Assembly: GCA_004299485.1 (NCBI GenBank)
Contig: SCQP01000020.1
Location: 87,721-151,720, forward strand
From: Acidobacteriota bacterium
GTDB taxonomy: Bacteria; Acidobacteriota; Terriglobia; Terriglobales; SCQP01
DNA: 64,000 bases
Direction of reading: 5' to 3'
Made by a program: the position numbers and the translations under genes. Below, piece after piece: positions 55,705 to 64,000 of the stretch (its first letter is position 1; each line of letters starts with the position of its first letter). The notes below the pieces were generated by a model, which ran no database searches, was not told the DNA's origin, and saw nothing but the letters and a program-made list of their open reading frames with translations.

Positions 55705-55923
55705 ATGGACGCTGCGGATTTCAGGGCTCATTACCTTGCCGTCATGGGCAAGGTCTCGCGGAGTGGATGCCCCATCATAATTACCAGGAACGGCAAGCCC
55801 GTGGTGAAGCTGGTCCCCGCTTCCGAGGGCGAGGATGAGATGTTCGGGGCACTGGCAGGCATCGCCAGGATCAAGGGAGATGTGGAGAACACTATCTCCG
55901 CGATCAATTGGGAAGTGGAATAA
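55705..55923 (+). CDS. Phd-type antitoxin (module 5, possibly with start-site shift)
   Basis: The 72-residue product MDAADFRAHYLAVMGKVSRS continues with GCPIIITRNGKPVVKLVPAS, a clear Phd/YefM antitoxin with the I-I-T-R-N-G-K-P-V core. The ATG at 55705 lies 8 nt after an out-of-frame ATG followed by six A's (55697); one more A would give the usual MKKMDAADF start, so a one-base loss in the A run is possible. The C-terminus (ARIKGDVENTISAINWEVE) is the toxin-binding part. It precedes the broken VapC gene and now probably lacks a partner. Confidence 0.78.
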   Translation: MDAADFRAHYLAVMGKVSRSGCPIIITRNGKPVVKLVPASEGEDEMFGALAGIARIKGDVENTISAINWEVE

Positions 55924-56103
55924 TCCTTCTCGATACGCATATTCTCATTTGGCTCCTGATCGCCCCCCGATAAGCTTTCGCCTCAAGAAAAGACAACCAT
56001 CATGGCAGCCCGCAAATCCGGGCCGCTTGCTCTTTCGGCGATTAGCCTTTGGGAGATCGCGTGGCTAGTTGAGAACAAGAGGTGGTCAGCGGGAGCGGTG
56101 CGG
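55908..56103 (+). pseudogene. VapC toxin remnant, frameshifted and truncated
   Basis: Reading GGA-ATA-ATC from about 55911 gives IILLDTHILIWLLIAP and then a stop; shifting by one within the six-C run (55963-55968) gives APDKLSPQEKTTIMAARKSG, then PLALSAISLWEIAWLVENKR. Together these are the N-terminal half of a VapC of the 'LDTHxLLW ... SAISLWEIA' clade. The C-terminal half with the last two catalytic acids is missing; the frame enters the end of the RND pump gene at 56104. A C-run slip plus a truncating rearrangement explains it. Confidence 0.8.
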
Positions 56104-59100
56104 CTAGCCGGCCGCGTGGGCGCGTTCGCGGGCGCTCTCGATGATGACGTAGAGCACGGGGATGAAGACCAGGTTCAGGAACGTCGACAGAATCATGCCG
56201 CCCACGACCGTGGTGCCCACCGAGCGCTGGCCGGCCGAGCCGGCCCCGGTGGCGAACAGTAGCGGCAGCATGCCCAGGATGAAGGCCAGCGAGGTCATCA
56301 GAATCGGCCGCAGCCGCACCCGCGCCGCCTCCAGCGCCGCCTCCACCAGCGGATGTCCGCGCTTGCGTAACTGCTCGGCAAACTCCACGATCAGAATCGC
56401 GTTTTTCGCCGCGAGGCCGATCAGCATGATCAGCCCGATCTCGCAGTAGATGTCGTCCTGCAGGCCCCGCAGCCCCTGCAGGCCCAACCCTCCCAGCAGC
56501 GCCACGGGAACCCCCAGCATGACGATGAACGGCAGAAACCAGCTCTCGTACTGCGCCGCCAGCACCAGAAACACCACCAGAATCCCCAGCCCAAACAGCA
56601 GCCCCGTCTTGCCGGCCGATTCAATCTGTTCCAGCGAAATCCCTGTCCACGCAAAGGTGAACCCGGTCGGCAGCGCCTTATTGGCAACCTGCTCCATCGC
56701 CTGAATCGCCTGGCCGCTCGAGATGCCGGACTGCGGGCTGCCGTCAATTTCGGTTGCCCGGAAAATGTTGTAGTGCGGAATCACCTGCGCCGTCGTCGTC
56801 TCGCTGATCGAGATCAGGCTGGCCAGCGGAATCATCTGTCCGCCGGTGCTGCGCACGTAGTACTGCCCGATATCTTTCGGATTGTTGCGGAAATCCGCGC
56901 TCGCCTGCACGTACACGCGATAGGTGCGGTTGTTGAAATCGAAGTTGTTGACGTACACCGACCCCATGTAGCCTTCGAGCGTGCTCGCGATCTGACCCAG
57001 TGGCACGCCCAGGCTCTTCGCCTTCTCGCGGTTGATCGCCACGATAAACTGCGGATCATTCGCGGTAAAGCTGCTGAACAGCCCCGTCAGCCGCGGGTCC
57101 TGATTGCCCGCGTTCACCACCGCTTCGGTGGCATCGTACAACTGCTGTGGCGTGTGCCCGCCCTGATCCAGCACTTCAAACTGGAATCCACCAAACTGGC
57201 TCAGCCCCTGAATCGGCGGGGGCAAAAAAGGAATCACCATCGCCCCGGGGATCATGAACAGTTCTCCCCGCAGCCGGTTCACCACCGCCTCGGCCGAGTG
57301 CGCCGGGCCCTTGCGCTCCTTGAACGGCTTCAGGCTGACGAATATCATGCCCCCGTTCGGCGCCGCGCCGGTGAAACTGAATCCGGCCACGGCCACATCG
57401 CCCGCCACCTCAGGCTGCTTCGCCAGCACCGCCTCCGCCTGATGCGCGATCGATTGCGTATAGCTCAGCGAAGCTCCCGGCGGCGCCTGGACGATAAGAA
57501 AGAAGTAGCCCATGTCTTCCGCCGGCAAAAACGCCGTCGGCACCACGGTATAGACCCAGAATGTCGCCCCCAGCGCCACCACAAAGAACGCCAGCACCAC
57601 CCAGCGCCACCGGATCAGCGCTCCCAGCCAGCGCCGGTAGCCATGCGCGAACGCGGTTATGCCGCGGTTGATCAGGCCCCACAGCCCATGCTTGCCCTCC
57701 GGCTTGTGCCGCAGCAGCAGCGCCGACAGCGACGGCGACAGCGTCACCGAGTTGAATACCGACAGCGCCACCGCAAACGCAATCGTCAATCCGAACTGCC
57801 GGAACAAAATCCCCGTCGTGCCCGGAAACAGCGACACCGGCACAAACACCGAAATCAGCGCCAGTCCGGTCGCCACCAGCGCGCCGGTGACTTCCGACAT
57901 CGCCACCGACGTTGCCCGGTGTGGCACCGTCACCCCTTCCGACAAATGCCGCTCGACGTTCTCCACCACCACGATCGCGTCATCGACCACCAGCCCCGTC
58001 GCCAGAATCACGGCGAACAGGGTCAGCATGTTGATCGAGAATCCAAACCCCTTCACGAAGATGAAAGCCCCGATCAGCGACACCGGAATCGTGCAGCCCG
58101 GAATGACCGTCGTTCGCCAGTCCTGCAGGAAGAAAAACATCACCACGATCACGATGATGATCGTCTCGATCAGCGTGATCAGTACGTCTTTGATGCCTTC
58201 ACTCACCGCGGTTGTCGAATTGAACGCAATCGCGTATTTCAGTCCCGGCGGGAAGTTCTTCGACAGCTTCGCCAGCTCCGCCTGCGCCGCCGTATTCACC
58301 GCCAGCGCGTTCGCCCCCGGCAGTTGGCTTACGGCAACGCCTACCCCCTGCATCCCGTTGTAGTCAATCGCTGTACTGTAATCCTGCGCCCCCAGATCGG
58401 CGTGGCCCACGTCGCTGAGCTTCACCAGGGTGCCGTTCTTTTCCGTCTTCAGAATAATGTTGTTGAACTCGGCCGGCGTCGACAGCCGTCCCGTCGTGCG
58501 CACGCTGATTTCGTAGCTCTGCCCCGGCGGCGCCGGCGGCGCGCCCACCAGGCCAGCTCCGACCGCGACGTTCTGCTCCTGCACTGCGCTCAGGACGTCG
58601 CTGGCCGTCAGGCCGCGCGCCGCCAGCTTTGCCGGATCGAGCCAGATGCGCATGGCGTAGATCTGCGCCCCGAATACGATCGCGTCGCTGACGCCGGGCA
58701 CCCGCTTCAGCGCGTCGGTAACGTTCACGTCCAGGTAGTTGCTGATGAACAGGTTGCTGTACTGGTTATTGGGCGAGTAGAACCCCGCCACGAACACAAA
58801 CCCGCCCGCCCCCGGCGCCTTCCGTATGTCCAATCCCTGCTGCGTGACGGAGGCCGGCAGCAATCCGAGTACACTCTGCACCCGGTTCACCACGTCCACC
58901 TGCGCCAGGTCCAGATCGGTGCCCACGTTGAAGGTGACGGTAATCGACGCCACCCCCTGATTGGTGCTGCTCGAGGTCAGGTACCTCAACCCCTGGACAC
59001 CGTTGATGGCCCGCTCCAGCGGCACCGTCACCGCCGATTCCACCTCTTCCGCGTTCGCTCCGATATAGGCCGCCGTCACCTGCACCGCCGGTGGCGCAAT

Positions 59101-59211
59101 CGTTGGATACTGCGAGACCGGCAGCGAAGGAATCGAAATCGCTCCCGCCAGTACGATCAGCAGCGCCAGCACGCTGGCGAAGATCGGGCGGCGGATAAAA
59201 AAATCAACCAT
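56104..59211 (-). CDS. RND multidrug efflux transporter, HAE1/AcrB type
   Basis: The 1035-residue inner-membrane pump uses the proton gradient to export drugs, solvents or bile-like compounds. The start MVDFFIRRPIFASVLALLIV is the HAE1 signature. Twelve helices with two large periplasmic loops are visible. The proton-relay Asp pair is in LATGLVVDDAIVVVENVERH, the first loop has TVPLERAINGVQGLRYLTSS, and the C-terminal half has LMILIGLAAKNAILIVEFAE. It is preceded 9 bp upstream by its adaptor. No outer-membrane channel gene follows; instead the pump's end overlies a truncated VapC remnant. Confidence 0.96.
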   Translation of the reverse strand: MVDFFIRRPIFASVLALLIVLAGAISIPSLPVSQYPTIAPPAVQVTAAYIGANAEEVESAVTVPLERAINGVQGLRYLTSSSTNQGVASITVTFNVGTDLDLAQVDVVNRVQSVLGLLPASVTQQGLDIRKAPGAGGFVFVAGFYSPNNQYSNLFISNYLDVNVTDALKRVPGVSDAIVFGAQIYAMRIWLDPAKLAARGLTASDVLSAVQEQNVAVGAGLVGAPPAPPGQSYEISVRTTGRLSTPAEFNNIILKTEKNGTLVKLSDVGHADLGAQDYSTAIDYNGMQGVGVAVSQLPGANALAVNTAAQAELAKLSKNFPPGLKYAIAFNSTTAVSEGIKDVLITLIETIIIVIVVMFFFLQDWRTTVIPGCTIPVSLIGAFIFVKGFGFSINMLTLFAVILATGLVVDDAIVVVENVERHLSEGVTVPHRATSVAMSEVTGALVATGLALISVFVPVSLFPGTTGILFRQFGLTIAFAVALSVFNSVTLSPSLSALLLRHKPEGKHGLWGLINRGITAFAHGYRRWLGALIRWRWVVLAFFVVALGATFWVYTVVPTAFLPAEDMGYFFLIVQAPPGASLSYTQSIAHQAEAVLAKQPEVAGDVAVAGFSFTGAAPNGGMIFVSLKPFKERKGPAHSAEAVVNRLRGELFMIPGAMVIPFLPPPIQGLSQFGGFQFEVLDQGGHTPQQLYDATEAVVNAGNQDPRLTGLFSSFTANDPQFIVAINREKAKSLGVPLGQIASTLEGYMGSVYVNNFDFNNRTYRVYVQASADFRNNPKDIGQYYVRSTGGQMIPLASLISISETTTAQVIPHYNIFRATEIDGSPQSGISSGQAIQAMEQVANKALPTGFTFAWTGISLEQIESAGKTGLLFGLGILVVFLVLAAQYESWFLPFIVMLGVPVALLGGLGLQGLRGLQDDIYCEIGLIMLIGLAAKNAILIVEFAEQLRKRGHPLVEAALEAARVRLRPILMTSLAFILGMLPLLFATGAGSAGQRSVGTTVVGGMILSTFLNLVFIPVLYVIIESARERAHAAG

Positions 59212-59220
59212 GCGATCCTG

Positions 59221-60369
59221 CTATTTCCCTGGTTTGCCCTTAAATCCGCCCGGCGGCATAGGCAGGACCGGCATCCCTTCGCGCAAAATCTGGTGCTGCG
59301 ACACGATCACCATCTGGCCCGCAAGCAGCCCCGACAGCACCTCGACGTTGTTGCCCGTAATGGCTCCCAGCGAAACCTGCAACTGATGCACGACGAAGCC
59401 CTTGCGTCCGTTTTGGGTCACCGGTTGCGCCAAATCGAGGAATGCCCCGCCCGCTTCCTGCACCACCGCCAGCACCGGCACTTGAAATCCCTGATGTGTG
59501 CCCCAGGTAATGCGCGCCTGCACGTACTGTTGCGTGCGCAGATTGGCTGCATTTTCCGGGGGAATGGCTGCTTTCGCCAGGATCGTCTGGGTGGCGGGAT
59601 CGACTTGCGGCGAAACAAAAAAGATCCGGGTATGCGCCAGCACCTGTCCCTGTGCGTTCAAGACCCCGACGGCCAATCCCGAGCGCAATTTGCCCGATTG
59701 CTCCAGTGGCACCTGGACATAGACCTGTGTGCCTTGCGTGGAGTCGAGCGTCGTCAGCGTGGTGCCCGTCTGCACCGTGTCGCCCACGCGCACCGGAATG
59801 TCGCCCACGATGCCTTCCCGGGGCGCGGTGATCTTGTAATACCCCAGCGTCACCTTTGCTTGCTGGATCTGCGCCTCCAGCGCGCTGAGCTGCGCTGTCG
59901 CCGTGTTATGGGCGGACTGCGCCTGCTGCAGGTCCATCAGTGTTCCGATTTTTTCGTCGTACAGCGCCTTCGCCCGTGCCAACTGCTGTTGATCGAACTG
60001 CAGGGTCGAGGCTTGCGCGGTGCGTGCGTGTTCCAGATTGGCGACCTGGGCCGCCTGCGCCTCGGGATTGATCTGCATCAGCAGTTGTCCTTGGCGCACG
60101 CGTTCGCCCGAACTGACGTTGATGGATTGCAGCACGCCCGTTACTTGCGGGGAGATGGTCGTCGAGCTCAGCGACTGAATTGAGGCCACATACGTCGAGG
60201 TATCTGGAATCGCTTCTCTCTGCGCGACCTGCACTTGCACCGGCATGGCCTGCATGGCCGCACTGGCCTGGGCCCCTGCCGGCGTATTTTTCTTTTCACC
60301 GCCACAGTTCGCTAGCGCCACTAGCAAAACAATTATTGCGGTCCAGCCCAGAAGCCTTCTTTTATGCAT
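59221..60369 (-). CDS. RND efflux periplasmic adaptor lipoprotein (AcrA type)
   Basis: A 382-residue membrane-fusion protein. A basic start (MHKRRLLGW), a hydrophobic core and the lipobox-like LVALANC give a lipid anchor. Lipoyl halves are VSSGERVRQGQLLMQINPEA and KITAPREGIVGDIPVRVGDT, with a helical hairpin rich in Gln/Ala (about 90-165) between, and the beta-barrel has GVLNAQGQVLAHTRIFFVSP. It joins the RND pump to an outer-membrane channel. ATG 60369 with GGGAGCGG before it is preferred over 60384. First gene of the pump operon and controlled by the operator at 60398. Confidence 0.94.
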   Translation of the reverse strand: MHKRRLLGWTAIIVLLVALANCGGEKKNTPAGAQASAAMQAMPVQVQVAQREAIPDTSTYVASIQSLSSTTISPQVTGVLQSINVSSGERVRQGQLLMQINPEAQAAQVANLEHARTAQASTLQFDQQQLARAKALYDEKIGTLMDLQQAQSAHNTATAQLSALEAQIQQAKVTLGYYKITAPREGIVGDIPVRVGDTVQTGTTLTTLDSTQGTQVYVQVPLEQSGKLRSGLAVGVLNAQGQVLAHTRIFFVSPQVDPATQTILAKAAIPPENAANLRTQQYVQARITWGTHQGFQVPVLAVVQEAGGAFLDLAQPVTQNGRKGFVVHQLQVSLGAITGNNVEVLSGLLAGQMVIVSQHQILREGMPVLPMPPGGFKGKPGK

Positions 60370-60397
60370 CCGCTCCCACCACACAAGAACCTTCAGG

Positions 60398-60424
60398 TTA
60401 GCATGTCACGCTAAACCCTATATA
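60398..60424 (-). promoter_or_regulatory. RND operon promoter with TetR-like operator
   Basis: On the plus strand TTAGCATGTCACGCTAA (60398-60414) is a 17-bp palindrome with a single mismatched pair. On the minus strand it lies directly after the -10-like TATATA (60424-60419), so it covers the likely transcription start of the adaptor-pump operon, 29 nt before the ATG. Size and place fit a TetR/AcrR-type repressor site. No TetR gene is in the window, and the -35 box is unclear. Confidence 0.55.
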
Positions 60425-60526
60425 ACGACTCGGGACCTCTATGTGTGACACCCTGGTGCGAACTGCACGCTATCGAGGGTTCGGCTGACAAGCTGATCCG
60501 CTGATCTGCTGAGCAGGCTGCCCGCG

Positions 60527-60557
60527 TTGACACTCAACCCACAATTTGTGGTACGAT
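60527..60557 (+). promoter_or_regulatory. str operon promoter
   Basis: TTGACA (60527-60532) is a perfect -35 element. TACGAT (60552-60557) follows after 19 bp and is preceded by TGG, forming an extended -10 (TGnTACGAT), which can offset the long spacer. Transcription would begin near 60564, about 240 nt before rpsL. Confidence 0.7.
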
Positions 60558-60563
60558 ACAAAG

Positions 60564-60803
60564 GTTTTCACGAGGAGCTTGGCCGCACGGGCTAACCCCT
60601 GCGCGGCGATTGGTTTTCCCCTCGCTCAGCCGAGTCGACTACCCTGCACCCGCAGGGCTATGGCGCGGCCGCCAAGGCGAAACGGGGCTGACTCGTGCTC
60701 TCCGGAGCACGGCGTTCGGCATGCCGTCGTCTGGATCTTGTGGGATCGAGAATTTGCTCGGAAGGGAAAGCTGTCGCGGTTTGACGCGACGGCGGACGCG
60801 TCT
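60564..60803 (+). promoter_or_regulatory. Structured 5' leader of the str operon
   Basis: About 240 nt of untranslated leader contain perfect hairpins: CCCTGC/GCAGGG (60642-60647, 60652-60657), CGTGCTC/GAGCACG with UCCG tetraloop (60694-60700, 60705-60711), and GTCGCG/CGCGAC (60773-60778, 60785-60790). The last one ends 13 nt before the rpsL ATG, next to a weak ribosome site GGCGGA. Candidate ribosomal-protein leader; the frames inside have no family features. The rest of the spacer, 60425-60526, shows nothing further. Confidence 0.5.
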
Positions 60804-61178
60804 ATGCCTACTTTTCATCAGCTCGTGCGCCAGGGCCGCCAGAAGGCGCGCTATAAGACCGCCTCGCCGGCACTGCAGAGCTGCCCGCAAAAGCGCGGCG
60901 TCTGCACGCGCGTCTACACCCAGACGCCCAAGAAGCCCAACTCCGCGTTGCGCAAGGTGGCCCGCGTCCGCCTCACCAACGGCGTCGAAGTGACCACCTA
61001 CATCCCCGGCATCGGCCACAACCTGCAGGAGCACTCGATCGTGCTCATCCGCGGCGGCCGCGTCAAGGATCTGCCCGGCGTTCGCTATCACGTCGTGCGC
61101 GGCACCATGGATGCCGTCGGCGTCGCCAACCGCAAACAGTCCCGCTCGAAATACGGCGCCAAGCGCCCCAAGGCCTAG
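60804..61178 (+). CDS. rpsL: 30S ribosomal protein S12
   Basis: The 124-residue protein begins [20 protein letters not shown] at ATG 60804 and contains the S12 signature [40 protein letters not shown] and [13 protein letters not shown], with the streptomycin-site lysines in KKPNS and GRVKDLPG present (wild-type-like). It sits at the decoding centre of the 30S subunit. Length is normal. First gene of the str operon, 15 bp before rpsG. An open frame upstream to 60546 is leader and rejected. Confidence 0.98.
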   Translation: MPTFHQLVRQGRQKARYKTASPALQSCPQKRGVCTRVYTQTPKKPNSALRKVARVRLTNGVEVTTYIPGIGHNLQEHSIVLIRGGRVKDLPGVRYHVVRGTMDAVGVANRKQSRSKYGAKRPKA

Positions 61179-61193
61179 CCCGACGAGGTTTTC

Positions 61194-61730
61194 ATGCCAC
61201 GCAAAGGTCACATCGAAAAACGTGAAGTCGCTCCCGACGCCATCCACGATTCGCGCCTGGTGGAGAAGTTCATCAACTCCATGATGTGGGACGGCAAAAA
61301 ATCCACCGCCCAGGCCATCTTCTACGGCGCCCTGGAGCGCGTTGGCGAAAAGGCGCCCAAGCCGGAAGCGAAGCCGGAAGCTGCGGCGGAGTCTGCCGCC
61401 GAGGGCGAGGCCGCCGAGGAAGGCAGCGACGCCCTGAAAGTCTTCAAACGCGCGGTCGAAAACGTCAAGCCTGTGGTGGAAGTCAAAACCCGCCGCGTCG
61501 GCGGCGCCAACTATCAGGTTCCGATCGAGGTCAACCCGACCCGCCGGGTTTCGCTTGCGGTCCGCTGGATCATCTCCAATGCGCGCGGCCGGGGCGAAAA
61601 GGGCATGGTCGACAAGCTCGCCAATGAAATTCTCGACGCCGCCAACAATCGCGGCGGCGCCGTCAAAAAACGTGAAGACGTGCACCGCATGGCCGAAGCC
61701 AACCGTGCCTTCGCCCATTACCGCTGGTAA
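61194..61730 (+). CDS. rpsG: 30S ribosomal protein S7 with an acidic insertion
   Basis: S7 nucleates the 30S head and binds the 3' domain of 16S rRNA. The 178-residue chain has the usual start [60 protein letters not shown] and [20 protein letters not shown]. Bacterial S7 is normally about 156 residues. The extra residues (about 51-78) are an Ala/Glu/Pro/Lys-rich stretch ([20 protein letters not shown]) where other S7 proteins have a short turn between helices. ATG 61194; stop 20 bp before fusA. Confidence 0.97.
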   Translation: MPRKGHIEKREVAPDAIHDSRLVEKFINSMMWDGKKSTAQAIFYGALERVGEKAPKPEAKPEAAAESAAEGEAAEEGSDALKVFKRAVENVKPVVEVKTRRVGGANYQVPIEVNPTRRVSLAVRWIISNARGRGEKGMVDKLANEILDAANNRGGAVKKREDVHRMAEANRAFAHYRW

Positions 61731-61750
61731 ACAGGAAGTACTGATTTTTC

Positions 61751-63847
<2,097 letters not shown>

Positions 63848-63874
63848 ACCGATCTCAGCTAGGAGCACGATTCT

Positions 63875-64000
<126 letters not shown>

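Noticed and set aside
56773..60183. 1136-codon plus-strand open frame
   Set aside because: It is the mirror of the RND pump and adaptor genes; rich in Arg/His with no domain, typical antisense shadow in GC-rich DNA.
60639..61718. 359-codon minus-strand open frame over rpsL/rpsG
   Set aside because: Antisense to certain ribosomal protein genes; no family features.

Overview
The window reads as a chromosomal segment of an Acidobacteriota bacterium (Terriglobia-like; inferred, not tested by phylogeny). The main clues are two roughly 820-residue permeases of the acidobacterial duplicated orphan permease (ADOP) type, a PadR-ADOP deletion scar, a Ser/Thr kinase fused to a TolB-like propeller, GC-rich coding sequence on both strands, and many secreted M28/S10 peptidases and beta-propeller proteins. 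No phage, plasmid, rRNA or CRISPR locus is visible. One tRNA is present.

Layout. 0-5 kb: a cut-off Crp/Fnr regulator, an ABC exporter, a glutamate-carboxypeptidase-like M28 protease and a small membrane protein. 5-10 kb: mtaB divergent from an argCBJ operon that carries tandem ARG boxes, then a MerR regulator and a DinB-fold protein. 10-17 kb: tRNA-Pro(GGG), an OprB-type porin, three overlapping HlyD-like adaptors and one MacB-type permease without an ATPase. 17-22 kb: tryptophanase, a VapBC pair, a ClC channel with a coupled 61-residue membrane protein, and a decayed Phd/PIN module. 22-29 kb: S10 peptidase, a large BNR-propeller protein, a second VapBC and an M28 peptidase. 29-40 kb: ADOP 1, a DinG-like helicase, an ACP-like protein lacking the phosphopantetheine serine, an NHL-repeat protein, ADOP 2, DUF1275, CsbD, VOC and amidotransferase genes. 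40-47 kb: PadR/ADOP scar, SDR-YjbQ-heptosyltransferase operon, third VapBC, glcDEF glycolate oxidase. 47-56 kb: sensor kinase, methyltransferase/flippase pair, ECF sigma/anti-sigma/B-box/DUF4097 operon and a truncated Phd/VapC remnant. 56-60 kb: RND efflux pump with adaptor and a TetR-like operator. 60.4-64 kb: str operon (rpsL, rpsG, fusA, tuf cut at the edge) behind a long structured leader.

How the parts work together. Genes are packed in ATGA/GTGA-overlapping operons: arginine biosynthesis (argC-argB-argJ), glycolate oxidation (glcD-glcE-glcF), envelope-stress-like regulation (sigma to DUF4097) and translation (str). Five PIN-domain toxin loci lie in 64 kb, two of them in decay. Several genes have a -10-like hexamer 6-8 nt before the start codon and no Shine-Dalgarno, which suggests leaderless mRNAs. 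A short dispersed repeat built on CCCTGACCCCTGGCCCCTG occurs four times, at gene boundaries or in protein linkers.

No unmistakable new defence or biosynthetic system is visible. The best candidates for something undescribed are the three-adaptor/one-permease export cluster, the two short repeat families, the structured str leader and the serine-less ACP-like protein. All coordinates and motifs come from reading the sequence; no database search was run.
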